This document shows, in pieces, positions 29,170 through 37,118 of a DNA stretch of 64,000 nt. A program made the position numbers and the translations under genes. Each line of letters starts with the position of its first letter. Positions within the stretch are counted from its first letter, which is position 1. Under the pieces are notes generated by a model that searched no databases, had not been told where the DNA came from, and worked only from the letters and a program-made list of their open reading frames with translations. Origin of the DNA: Gluconobacter cerevisiae (GTDB lineage: Bacteria; Pseudomonadota; Alphaproteobacteria; Acetobacterales; Acetobacteraceae); the NCBI RefSeq assembly GCF_015244675.1, contig NZ_JABCQO010000001.1:496001-560000 (forward strand). The letters are read 5' to 3'.

Positions 29170-30480
29170 TCAGGAACGCTTGTCAAACGCCGAAGAAGTC
29201 GGCCAGACGCCCTGAGCAAAAACCTGCCCGTAAGCATGGACTTCCGTCAGATAGGTCCGCTCACCTTCGAGGACGATCTTCACGGTCGGGGCAAGGGTGC
29301 CACCGATACGATAGGTCGCCGGGCTCTCCGGATCAGCCGAACCCGGCTCCGGCAGGGTGTCGATGAAAGACTGCACGTAACCGGCAGGATCGACGAAGTG
29401 CGAATAGGTTTCGTACGGCGCAGAGGACGGGTTACCGAGCACGAGGCCCGAACCGTTCAGCGGCGCATACGGACCGAAAATGCCGTTCCGCGACACGAAA
29501 CCATACACACCATCCGGGCCGATGCTGTTGCCAGTGAAGGTGGAGTGGTGGGAGATCGTGAACAGATAGGTCAGACCATCCTGGAACACGACATGGGGAC
29601 GCTCCGTCTGGTCATTGACGCCAAGCGCCGTGACGAGAGCCGGAAGCATTTCCCATTTGGAGAAGTCGCCCTGCGTGGCGTCCGACTTCAGACGGGCGAT
29701 GCCAATGGCCGCAGCGCCATACTGGGCATTGGCCGGAACCGTCGTGGCAGGCGGAACTGCGCCCATTTCGTCGGAACCAATGGTAAAGTTCCCACGCATG
29801 CCCGGAACATTGCCTTCAAACAGGGCATAGATGTGGTTGTCGCCGGGATTGCGGAAAATATGCGGATCGCGGAAATCCCAGTACTGGTCCTCGACGATAT
29901 TGGCATAATGCACGCCATCGGCTTCGAACATGTCCGTGCAGACATCGAACCCCTCGAACCACACGCCATTTGCGTCGGCAAGGACACGGCCTGTCGTGTA
30001 GGACGGAACGGACTGCGGCGGCGTCTGATTGACCGAGGTGTAGAACAGGTCGATCGTGTTGGCGCTGTTCTCGCGCATGACGGCACAGCCGGACCATTCC
30101 CAACTGCGGGAATTCGCGCCTTCCTTGATGACACGACCGCCGAACTTCCAGTCTGCGCCATTACCGGTACGGCTATAATAATAACCGATATAGGAAAAAT
30201 CGTTACGGCGGTGCCAGCCCTCGGCCGTATCGCCCGTGGCGGCGCGATCGGCGACGAGGGCGAACATGATGTACCAGCCCTTGAAAGTCACGGTTTTGCC
30301 GTGGATGTCACGCAGCAGCCAGGTGTCCCACTGCCAAACATCGGAATCGATGACGGGAAATGCATAGTCGATGACCGGCATGGTCGTGGTCGGATCATCG
30401 GTACGGATCTTCATCGCATCTGCGATCGTCCAGCGTGAACCCGACTGGACTGCGCTCTGCTTGCTGGAAACAGCGTTCAT
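29170..30480 (-). CDS. levansucrase (GH68), no signal peptide
   Basis: A 436-aa glycoside hydrolase family 68 enzyme that builds levan/fructo-oligosaccharides from sucrose. The catalytic triad is visible: nucleophile Asp in WQWDTWLLRD, transition-state Asp in DFRDPHIF and acid/base Glu in TERPHVVF. Close similarity in motifs and length to the Zymomonas mobilis levansucrase (423 aa) is evident. The start at 30480 has an AGGA site; no hydrophobic signal follows it, as in Zymomonas, so export must be signal-peptide independent if the enzyme is extracellular. A longer in-frame start at 30528 would add a hydrophobic stretch but lacks a ribosome site. Confidence 0.93.
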   Translation of the reverse strand: MNAVSSKQSAVQSGSRWTIADAMKIRTDDPTTTMPVIDYAFPVIDSDVWQWDTWLLRDIHGKTVTFKGWYIMFALVADRAATGDTAEGWHRRNDFSYIGYYYSRTGNGADWKFGGRVIKEGANSRSWEWSGCAVMRENSANTIDLFYTSVNQTPPQSVPSYTTGRVLADANGVWFEGFDVCTDMFEADGVHYANIVEDQYWDFRDPHIFRNPGDNHIYALFEGNVPGMRGNFTIGSDEMGAVPPATTVPANAQYGAAAIGIARLKSDATQGDFSKWEMLPALVTALGVNDQTERPHVVFQDGLTYLFTISHHSTFTGNSIGPDGVYGFVSRNGIFGPYAPLNGSGLVLGNPSSAPYETYSHFVDPAGYVQSFIDTLPEPGSADPESPATYRIGGTLAPTVKIVLEGERTYLTEVHAYGQVFAQGVWPTSSAFDKRS

Positions 30481-30642
30481 GAATTTTCCTGTAACTGAAA
30501 AAGAAAAGAACCAGACGCACGCCAGCATCCGAGCCCCTGTTTCAGGTCCATATGCTGGAGAAACGTCTGAATAAGGAGATCAAGTCCGATACTGAGCCGT
30601 AATGTTATAAATAGAAAAAAAAGTATTTTTTCTAAAATGCTC

Positions 30643-30741
30643 AACAAAAAAGGCTGCTTCTTGTGGAAGCAGCCTTTTCAAAATTCTTTAACCTGAAATT
30701 GTGTTTTTAACCATTGATTAATTACGTTTCATGGCTCAGTG
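30643..30741 (-). ncRNA. candidate small RNA or levansucrase leader transcript
   Basis: Predicted from a promoter (TTGCAT-N17-TATAAC) at 30747-30775 and a terminator at 30648-30678, both on the minus strand, giving a transcript of about 95-100 nt. Only two tiny frames exist inside (MKRN and MVKNTISG). The AT-rich body has a gapped TTAA-N7-TTAA palindrome at 30707-30721. It could be a free sRNA, or a leader whose terminator controls entry into levansucrase 168 bp downstream. Confidence 0.45.
30648..30678 (-). terminator. intrinsic terminator with no gene upstream
   Basis: A 13-bp stem (30648-30660 with 30666-30678, AAAAGGCTGCTTC arm) and a 5-nt loop, ending in six T on the minus strand. It ends the candidate small RNA or attenuates the levansucrase leader. 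Confidence 0.8.
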
Positions 30742-30746
30742 CCACA

Positions 30747-30775
30747 GTTATAGGAAAAAGCTGCGCGCGATGCAA
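30747..30775 (-). promoter_or_regulatory. sigma-70-like promoter
   Basis: Minus-strand TTGCAT (30770-30775), 17-bp spacer, TATAAC (30747-30752). The -10 matches five of six consensus bases. Confidence 0.5.
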
Positions 30776-30814
30776 GCAGAAAATTTCTATTTGCTTTTGC
30801 AGGCTCCGATTCAC

Positions 30815-30843
30815 AAAAAAACCCACCCGTCACCGGGTGGGTT
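30815..30843 (-). terminator. terminator of hemH
   Basis: A perfect ACCCACCC/GGGTGGGT stem (30821-30828, 30835-30842) with a 6-nt loop, followed on the minus strand by a T7 run; 29 bp after the hemH stop. Confidence 0.88.
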
Positions 30844-30871
30844 TCTAAAAAGGATCAGAAAGTCACAGGGC

Positions 30872-31903
30872 TCAGCGGCGCTGAAAACCAGCCAGAGCAG
30901 AGCGCGAAAGCTCTTCCAGAAGATCAATCGCAGCTTTCGAATCGTTCAGACAGGGCACAAGAGCAAACTCCTCTCCTCCCGCTTCCATGAACTCTTCCCG
31001 AAGTTCGTTCCCGATTTCATCCAGCGTTTCAATGCAGTCCGTCATGAAGCCGGGCATGATCACGGCAATCTTCGTGATCCCCTGCGCCGGAAGGGCTTTC
31101 ACAAAAGGCGCCGTGTAAGGCTGGATCCATTCAAGCGGCCCGAAACGGGACTGGAATGTCAGAGGCATCTGCTCCTCGCTCAACCCAAGAGCAACGCGCA
31201 GCCCGGCAATCGTCCGCTCGCATTCGTCGCGGTACGTATCGCCCTTTTCGATGCAGGTTTTGGGAAGACCATGAAACGACGCGACGATCTGCTGCGGTTT
31301 GAAAGGGAGTTCTGCCAGCCTGTCCTGAACAGAGGTTTCAAGCGCACGTATAAAAGCAGGGTGATCCGGAAAGGATGGAACTGTCAGGACAGCAGGCTGG
31401 CGTCGCAGACGCATGAGCGCACGGAAAAGCTGGTCATTGGCCGTTGCGGTCGTGGTCGCGGAATACTGCGGATAAAGCGCGATGCTGACGATCCGGTCAC
31501 ATCCCTGATCCATCAGGCTTTCAAGCGCTTTTGTAACAGAAGGACGACCGTAGCGCATGCCCCATTCCACTGGCACGCCATCAGCCTTCAGCCGTTCGGC
31601 CAGCCCTTCAGCCTGCCTGCGGGTATAGACCCGCAACGGTGAGGCGTTTTCTTCCTTATGCCAGATCCGCGCGTAGTTCGCGCCGCTGGCGAAAGGACGT
31701 TTTGTCAGGATGATGCCCTGAAGAATGGGCTGCCAGATCAGAGGAGGACTCTCGATGACGCGACGGTCAGAGAGAAACTCGCTGAGATATCTTCTGACTG
31801 AGAAATAGCCTGTATCGTCAGGCGTACCCAGATTGATCAGAAGAACACCCGTCCTGCCTTCTGGCGGAGGGGTAATGCGGGGAGGTTTATGTAAGAAAGC
31901 CAT
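30872..31903 (-). CDS. hemH: ferrochelatase
   Basis: A 343-aa enzyme that inserts Fe2+ into protoporphyrin IX, the last step of haem synthesis. It has LLINLGTPD at the N-terminus, the signature SFHGLPKTCIEKGDTYRDEC with the catalytic His at about residues 199-218, and PGFMTDCIETLDEI near residue 285. The start at 31903 (MAFLHKPPRIT) has a GAGGG site; an ATG at 31930 is less likely. The 43-aa membrane gene lies 79 bp upstream in the same direction, so the two may be co-transcribed. Haem supply matters for the quinol oxidases of this organism. Confidence 0.95.
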   Translation of the reverse strand: MAFLHKPPRITPPPEGRTGVLLINLGTPDDTGYFSVRRYLSEFLSDRRVIESPPLIWQPILQGIILTKRPFASGANYARIWHKEENASPLRVYTRRQAEGLAERLKADGVPVEWGMRYGRPSVTKALESLMDQGCDRIVSIALYPQYSATTTATANDQLFRALMRLRRQPAVLTVPSFPDHPAFIRALETSVQDRLAELPFKPQQIVASFHGLPKTCIEKGDTYRDECERTIAGLRVALGLSEEQMPLTFQSRFGPLEWIQPYTAPFVKALPAQGITKIAVIMPGFMTDCIETLDEIGNELREEFMEAGGEEFALVPCLNDSKAAIDLLEELSRSALAGFQRR

Positions 31904-31982
31904 GGTGCCCTCTACTGTGGAACCGGGCACGCATTCAGGTAAAGAGGGAAAACGTCTGGAGATACGCGTCCCTTACGGGACG

Positions 31983-32114
31983 CTATCGTCGGTGCCGTAC
32001 TTTGGCATAGGAAACATCCGGTTTCCGAATCCCTTGCAGGATAGTATAGGCAAATACCGCAACAGCGGCAGCCATCGGACCAACATACGGCAGAAGAGTA
32101 TTCGTCAGAGCCAT
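31983..32114 (-). CDS. 43-aa single-span membrane peptide, unknown
   Basis: A short frame with a very strong ribosome site (AAAGGAGG five bases before the ATG). The peptide starts MALTNTLLPYVGPMAAAVAV, has one hydrophobic helix at about residues 9-27 and a basic tail ending KVRHRR, so the tail is probably cytoplasmic. I do not recognise the family; it is not CydX, CcoQ or CcoS by sequence. It lies upstream of hemH in the same direction, which hints at a role tied to haem or a respiratory oxidase, but that is only context. Confidence 0.7.
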   Translation of the reverse strand: MALTNTLLPYVGPMAAAVAVFAYTILQGIRKPDVSYAKVRHRR

Positions 32115-32361
32115 ACTTGCCTCCTTTGAGCCTTTGGAAAAGATTTTCCGGTAAGCTCAATTCAGAGATTGAGCATATCTCTTCCGCATTTCAAGAAAAA
32201 AATCGGAATTCTTCAAAAAACATTCAAAAAAATGAAATATTCCAGTTTTTCCAATACCTTAGACGAATACGACTCTGCATCACCTTGGCAGCTACAGGCA
32301 ACCATCCCATCTCAGAGCGGTTACAGATACATCATCCGTTTTGAATTAAGGATTTTCAGAC

Positions 32362-32784
32362 ATGGCTACACAGGACCCCGTCATTTACGTTGTGGCTGAC
32401 GGAGAAAAAGCCCGTTTCCTGCGCCTTGAAGGATCGCAGCTCCGCACTATCGAAACCTTCGACCTGCACAAAGGCTCCAGTGCGGAAAAGGACGTCTCGT
32501 CCATCAAGGCTCCGCACGAAAACCCACGTGATCAGCTCAAGGTGCATTTCACCCGCGATCTGGCCGCCCATATCAACAAGGCCGCACAGGACCACAACGT
32601 CGAAGGCATTCTCCTTGTCGCTCCGCCGCAGGCTTCGCACGAAATCCGCGAACATCTCGACAAGCCGACCACGAAGAAGCTCTTCAAGACGTTGGTCAAG
32701 GATCTGGTCAATACGCCGGATCACGACCTGCTGAAGCATCTTGACCGCCCGGAAACAGGCTGGTCCGAACTCGCTTCGGTCTGA
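32362..32784 (+). CDS. host-attachment protein family (PF10116-type)
   Basis: A 140-aa protein with the family pattern: an N-terminal strand (YVVADGEKARFLRL), central FTRDLAAHINKAAQDHNVEG, LLVAPPQASHEIREHL at about residues 92-107 and a C-terminal KDLVNTPDHDLLKHL. The family was named after an Agrobacterium protein needed for attachment to plant cells and has an RNase H/eRF1-like fold; its biochemical role is not known. Divergent from the 43-aa membrane peptide. An AT-rich 247-bp gap upstream holds the promoters of both. Confidence 0.8.
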   Translation: MATQDPVIYVVADGEKARFLRLEGSQLRTIETFDLHKGSSAEKDVSSIKAPHENPRDQLKVHFTRDLAAHINKAAQDHNVEGILLVAPPQASHEIREHLDKPTTKKLFKTLVKDLVNTPDHDLLKHLDRPETGWSELASV

Positions 32785-32795
32785 TCCCGATCAGA

Positions 32796-33896
32796 TCAAG
32801 GGGAGGGCCATCCAACGGTCTTCCCCGCCACGCAGGGTTGCCTCACTCCGGTTGTCTCAGGCCAGGATGAGGGCAGCCCTCGCAGGCAGCGTACGGCCAG
32901 AAGCCCGAAACATTGCGCTTCCAGAGCATCGCCATCCCATCCTAAAATATCCACCGAGGCTACGTTCCCAAGCCGCCGGTTCAGCCCATCCATCAGAACC
33001 GGATTGTGACGCCCGCCTCCTGCGACAAACCACATTCCCGGTCGCACCGGAAACGCTGTTCGGGCGACGGATTCAACCGTAAAAGCCGCCAGAGTCGCGG
33101 AACCGTCTTCCGCAGACAGATCCCGCACCAGCGCCATGGCTTCGGGATGAAAACTCAGCCTGTCGAGCGATTTGGGCATAGAGCGCGCAAAATACGGCAT
33201 CGCCAGAAGCGTTTCCAGAACATCCTGACAGACCATTCCCGCAGCCGCCAGTGTGCCACCGAAATCACAAGGCTGGCCCGTATGCTGGAGCGCCCAGTCA
33301 TCCAGAAGCGCGTTTCCGGGCCCGGTATCGCAGGCCCATACGCCCCGCTGCCCGTCCGAATCCTTCGGTCCCAGAAGCGTCACGTTGGCGACACCCCCAA
33401 TATTGAGAACCGCCACGGGACGCTGTTCCTGCTGAAGCAAAGCGGCGTGAAACACTGGCACGAGCGGCGCGCCTTCACCGCCATTTTCCAGATCCCGCGT
33501 CCGGAAATCATGCACGACCGGAACGTTGCACCGTTCCTGAAGGAGCCGGGCGTCCCCAATCTGCCAGCTTCGGCCCAGTTCCGGCTGATGCAGGATGGTC
33601 TGACCATGAAACCCGATCACCGCAGGTTCCAGATCCGGTGCCTGCTCCCGCAACAGACGCACCGCCTCCACATGCTGCACGGTCAGATCCCGGGCGATCG
33701 CCAGAACGTCGGAATCATCCTCCGCCAGACCCGCCGCACGATCCAGCAGAGCCCGCGTCTTGGCTCGGAGTTCGGGGCTGTAGGGCAGCGTCAAAGACGG
33801 TCCGGTACGCCCGATTCGCACACCATCCGTTTCGATCAGAGCGGCATCGACCCCGTCCAGAGACGTCCCGCTCATCAGTCCAAGCGCCCAGACCAT
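32796..33896 (-). CDS. anmK: anhydro-N-acetylmuramic acid kinase
   Basis: A 366-aa sugar kinase of murein recycling that phosphorylates anhMurNAc to MurNAc-6-P. Motifs: ALGLMSGTSLDGVDAALIE at the N-terminus, IGFHGQTILH, the DTGPGNALLDDW phosphate region and FVAGGGRHNPVLMDGL near residue 295. The start at 33896 (MVWALGLM) was preferred; an ATG at 33965 would overlap murQ by 40 bp. It follows murQ, whose enzyme uses its product. Confidence 0.94.
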   Translation of the reverse strand: MVWALGLMSGTSLDGVDAALIETDGVRIGRTGPSLTLPYSPELRAKTRALLDRAAGLAEDDSDVLAIARDLTVQHVEAVRLLREQAPDLEPAVIGFHGQTILHQPELGRSWQIGDARLLQERCNVPVVHDFRTRDLENGGEGAPLVPVFHAALLQQEQRPVAVLNIGGVANVTLLGPKDSDGQRGVWACDTGPGNALLDDWALQHTGQPCDFGGTLAAAGMVCQDVLETLLAMPYFARSMPKSLDRLSFHPEAMALVRDLSAEDGSATLAAFTVESVARTAFPVRPGMWFVAGGGRHNPVLMDGLNRRLGNVASVDILGWDGDALEAQCFGLLAVRCLRGLPSSWPETTGVRQPCVAGKTVGWPSP

Positions 33897-33925
33897 TCCG
33901 GTCGCGCCCGCGTTGACCGCAGCGT

Positions 33926-34813
33926 TCAAAGCCCGGCGAGCGCCAGATGCAGATTGCCCTGACACTGCTCCAGAAGCGGCTCGATCTCCACCAGAGCCAC
34001 ACCGTGTCGCAGAAGAACGGCCCGTTTCGTGTTCCCCCGCACGAGCTTCAGAGCCTCACGCGCCTCTTCAGCTGTTCCTCCGGCCAGTTCCATGACCATG
34101 CGTTCCGCGCGCACCTGAAGCTTGTCGTTGCTGATGCGCATATCCACCATGCGCCCACGATAGACATGCCCCAGACGCGTCATCAGCGCGGTGGAAAACA
34201 GGTTCAGCGTCACTTTCTGCGCTGTCCCGGCGGCCATGCGCGTTGAGCCCGCGAGAACTTCAGCCCCCGTCGGAATGCAGATCCCGAACTCCGCTTCCTT
34301 CAGCAAGCGCGACTCCGGGTTGCCACTCACGCCGATCGTCAGGGCTCCGACTTCCCGTCCGAGTTGAACAACCGCACAAGTGTAAGGCGTGTTGCCGCTG
34401 GCCGCGACGCCGATCACCACGTCCTGCGCAGTCGGGTGATAATCCATCAGATCAAGCCGCGCCTGATCCTCCCGGTCCTCTGCACCTTCCGCGGCCTGGG
34501 TCGTCGCCCCGGCGCCACCTGCCAGCAGCAGAACCAGTTTTTCGGGCGCAACACCAAAGGTAGGCGTCAATTCCACGCCGTCTTGCAAGCCGATGCGACC
34601 GGATGTCCCGGCCCCCGCATAGACCAGCCGCCCGCCGGCCTGAAGCCGGGGCACAGCCGCCTCGACGGCACGTTCAATGGACGGCAAGGCTTCCCCAACC
34701 CGATCCAGCGCAGCCTTCTGCGACGTCAGAAGCCGGTCCAGAAGAGCATCGAGCGCCAAGCGCTCGATATCCTCATTGACCGCAAGAACCGTTTCCGTAC
34801 GGGACGCCGTCAT
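33926..34813 (-). CDS. murQ: N-acetylmuramic acid 6-phosphate etherase
   Basis: A 295-aa SIS-domain lyase that removes the lactyl ether from MurNAc-6-P to give GlcNAc-6-P. It shows GRLVYAGAGTSGRIGLQDGVE at about residues 61-81, GVAASGNTPY at about 134-143 and EVLAGSTRMAAGTAQK at about 183-198, where the catalytic acid residues of the family lie. Its start overlaps the asd stop (ATGA) and it leads into anmK, so cell-wall recycling is placed behind the DAP-pathway gene. Confidence 0.95.
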   Translation of the reverse strand: MTASRTETVLAVNEDIERLALDALLDRLLTSQKAALDRVGEALPSIERAVEAAVPRLQAGGRLVYAGAGTSGRIGLQDGVELTPTFGVAPEKLVLLLAGGAGATTQAAEGAEDREDQARLDLMDYHPTAQDVVIGVAASGNTPYTCAVVQLGREVGALTIGVSGNPESRLLKEAEFGICIPTGAEVLAGSTRMAAGTAQKVTLNLFSTALMTRLGHVYRGRMVDMRISNDKLQVRAERMVMELAGGTAEEAREALKLVRGNTKRAVLLRHGVALVEIEPLLEQCQGNLHLALAGL

Positions 34814-35877
34814 TCGGCCTCGTCTTCGTCCGGCACTTCGTTACGGCGGAAAAGCTGCCCGTCCTTCAAAAGCCCCTGCTCCACGATGCTTTCCGCAATC
34901 TGAACCGCATTGAGCGCCGCGCCCTTACGCAGGTTGTCGGATACACACCACAGCGCCAGACCGTTCTCGACCGACGGATCAATCCGCAGACGGGACACAT
35001 ACGTTGCATCCTCGCCCACACACTCGATCGGCGTGACGTAGCCGCCATCCTCGCGCTCGTCCCGCAGGATCACGCCCGGTGCCTTGCGCAGCGCCTCGCG
35101 GGCCTTCTTCAGATCAACCGGCTTTTCGCACTCGATGCTGATGGCTTCAGAATGGCCAATAAAGACCGGAACGCGCACGCAGGTCGCCAGAACCTTGATA
35201 TCCGGGTCCATGATCTTACGGGTTTCGACGGCCATCTTCCATTCTTCCTTGGTCGCACCGTCGTCCATGAAACGGTCGATATGGGGAATGACGTTGAAGG
35301 CGATCTGCTTGGTGAACTGCGCAACCGTCGGCGGATCGTTGACGAACGTGCCCTTGGTCTGGGCGAACAGCTCGTCCATCCCGTCCTTGCCCGCGCCCGA
35401 AACGGCCTGATAGGTCGAGACCACGATCCGCTTGATCCGGAACAGGTCATGCAGCGGCTTGAGCGCCACGAGCATCTGTGCGGTAGAGCAGTTCGGGTTG
35501 GCGATGATGCCCCGGCTGGCCTTGCCGATGGCGGCGGCGTTCACTTCCGGCACGATCAGCGGGATGCCCGGCTCCATGCGAAAATGGGACGTGTTATCGA
35601 TGACGACGCATCCGGCGGCCGCAGCCTTGGGCGCATAAACGGCCGAAACCGAACCGCCCGGCGAGAACAGCGCGATATCCCAGCCTTTGAAATCGAACGT
35701 CTCGAGATTCTGAACCTTTAGGACCGTCTTGTCCCCGAAGGAAATCTCACGTCCCGTGGAACGCGGAGACGCAAGAGCCACGACCTCATCGACCGGAAAC
35801 TCCCGCTCCGCCAGAATTCGCAGCAGTTCACGCCCGACCGCACCCGTGGCGCCAACAACCGCAACCCGATAACCCAT
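34810..35877 (-). CDS. asd: aspartate-semialdehyde dehydrogenase
   Basis: A 355-aa enzyme that reduces aspartyl phosphate to the semialdehyde, feeding lysine/DAP, threonine and methionine. It has the NADP loop VVGATGAVGRELLRIL, the catalytic Cys in IANPNCSTAQM at about residues 123-133, STYQAVSGAGKDGM and the substrate-binding HSEAISIE near residue 238. It is coupled to murQ by a 4-bp ATGA overlap and follows the 2OG-oxygenase gene by 23 bp. Confidence 0.97.
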   Translation of the reverse strand: MGYRVAVVGATGAVGRELLRILAEREFPVDEVVALASPRSTGREISFGDKTVLKVQNLETFDFKGWDIALFSPGGSVSAVYAPKAAAAGCVVIDNTSHFRMEPGIPLIVPEVNAAAIGKASRGIIANPNCSTAQMLVALKPLHDLFRIKRIVVSTYQAVSGAGKDGMDELFAQTKGTFVNDPPTVAQFTKQIAFNVIPHIDRFMDDGATKEEWKMAVETRKIMDPDIKVLATCVRVPVFIGHSEAISIECEKPVDLKKAREALRKAPGVILRDEREDGGYVTPIECVGEDATYVSRLRIDPSVENGLALWCVSDNLRKGAALNAVQIAESIVEQGLLKDGQLFRRNEVPDEDEAE

Positions 35878-35900
35878 GATCTTTTCCCGTTCCCTGAAAA

Positions 35901-36539
35901 TCAGCCCGAAAAGGGCAGACGCTTTAAAAGCGCCGACAGACGGTGCCGCCGCAGTTCGTAGCGGGCCTTGCGTCCCGTCGCCATATAGTTGAGCTGGATC
36001 GCATATCGCGTTCCGACAAACTGCCGGTGCCCGTGCCAGGTGGCCGGACCGTTCGGAAACACCAGAAGCGTCCCCTCCGCCGGCGTCACCTCGACGTCGA
36101 AATCCTCGAGATCATCAGGCCCGTTCAGCAGCCGCAAACAACCATCGCGTGAGGCCCAGTCCTCGCCGCGCGGATTGAGATACAGCAGGATCGTGACCAG
36201 CTTGGCCTCCGAATCCCGATGGATCCGCCCGTCCTTTTCCCGCGTGCGTCCGCGCACCGTCAGCATGGTCGGCGCCTCCGCCAGATCCAGCCCGAATTTC
36301 TCTGCCACCAACGCCTTGAGCTTCGGCCCCTGCAATTCTGCAATCATGCCCGCAACACGCGGCGTCAGCTTCAGAGCTTCCGGCGGAAAGGAGCCGCCAG
36401 ACTTCATATCCGGCAGATCAGAGACAACCGCCTTGAGGTCATCATTGCCAATGAAATGCGGCACCACCACATGCGGAAACGGTTTTTCCGCCACGGGCAT
36501 GCGCTCGAACGCATCATAATCAAGGGAAATCCTGCTCAT
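35901..36539 (-). CDS. 2-oxoglutarate/Fe(II)-dependent oxygenase
   Basis: A 212-aa jelly-roll oxygenase of the prolyl-hydroxylase-like group. The metal ligands HxD are in RIHRDSEAKLVTILLYLN (about residues 112-129) and the distal His in ATWHGHRQF; the 2OG-binding Arg is likely in VGTRYAIQLNY. The substrate is unknown; relatives hydroxylate proteins or small molecules. The start at 36539 gives MSRISLDYDAFERM; a longer frame to 36590 looks non-coding. It heads the leftward run 2OG-asd-murQ-anmK. Confidence 0.82.
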   Translation of the reverse strand: MSRISLDYDAFERMPVAEKPFPHVVVPHFIGNDDLKAVVSDLPDMKSGGSFPPEALKLTPRVAGMIAELQGPKLKALVAEKFGLDLAEAPTMLTVRGRTREKDGRIHRDSEAKLVTILLYLNPRGEDWASRDGCLRLLNGPDDLEDFDVEVTPAEGTLLVFPNGPATWHGHRQFVGTRYAIQLNYMATGRKARYELRRHRLSALLKRLPFSG

Positions 36540-36619
36540 GGCGCGGAAGGCTAGACGCGGCCCACGTCTGCGACAAGGCCTATTCCACACATGTGAGATC
36601 TGCCTTTTACGAAAGAATA

Positions 36620-36943
36620 TTACCCCCGCAGCGGCTTATGCGCCCTCACCATCCGGCTCGTCGCCAGATAGCGGACATATCCTGCTCCCAGACGGTTCGC
36701 ACCCCCCGTACACACATGCGGTCCCGGAAGGGACGAGATCCGCCCGTCCCACACGGTATGAAGCAGGCGGGGATCTGTCCGGCATTCCAGCGTCCTGTGA
36801 TCCACCCCGGACTGTCCGACATCATCCGCCAGAACGGAACGCGCGGACAGATCGTCCCGACGCGGCTCCTGCGCTCCCGCTGACGCACCCGTCAGCACAA
36901 GACCACTTCCCGTCAGAACTGCAAGAAACAGCAGAGCACGCAT
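36620..36943 (-). CDS. 107-aa secreted protein, unknown
   Basis: The first 30 residues form a Sec signal (MRALLFLAVLTGSGLVLTGA, cleavage near AGAQ). The mature part is polar with two cysteines (LECRTD and HVCTGG) that could form a disulfide, and no recognisable domain. A GGGAG site precedes the ATG at 36943. It lies alone between the 2OG-oxygenase and the esterase; coding quality is fair rather than strong. Confidence 0.5.
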   Translation of the reverse strand: MRALLFLAVLTGSGLVLTGASAGAQEPRRDDLSARSVLADDVGQSGVDHRTLECRTDPRLLHTVWDGRISSLPGPHVCTGGANRLGAGYVRYLATSRMVRAHKPLRG

Positions 36944-37118
36944 CAGCGAAACTCCCATCCCAACAAGGCCGGCTCAGGACCGGTCAGTCACCAAGACGAC
37001 TCTCGGGCGTTAAAAGTTGCGGCAGCTTTGTGGCAGAATGAACAGATTTTTGCCTTCAAGCAGGTCGACCACTGAAATTTCCCAGGATTTTCCCCTTCCC
37101 AGCCCAAGGCACCGCCCC

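Larger units (their letters stand above)
30481..30871. other. 391-bp AT-rich region between hemH and levansucrase genes
   Basis: No ordinary gene. Moving leftward on the minus strand it holds the hemH terminator (30815-30843), a sigma-70-like promoter (30747-30775), an intrinsic terminator (30648-30678), then a second -10-like TATAAC (30604-30609) before the levansucrase ribosome site. The promoter and terminator frame a roughly 100-nt transcript with no substantial ORF. Confidence 0.6.

Noticed and set aside
28951-30871. Genomic island inserted at tRNA-Pro with levansucrase as cargo
   Set aside because: No integrase and no repeat of the tRNA 3' end were seen on the far side of levansucrase or before hemH.
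31912-32160. 82-aa Cys-rich minus-strand frame upstream of hemH
   Set aside because: The overlapping 43-aa frame has the strong ribosome site and a clean TM helix; the 82-aa frame does not.
36538-37041. Plus-strand 167-aa frame between the 2OG-oxygenase and esterase
   Set aside because: Pro/Arg-rich, no ribosome site; the opposite strand holds a better signal-peptide gene.
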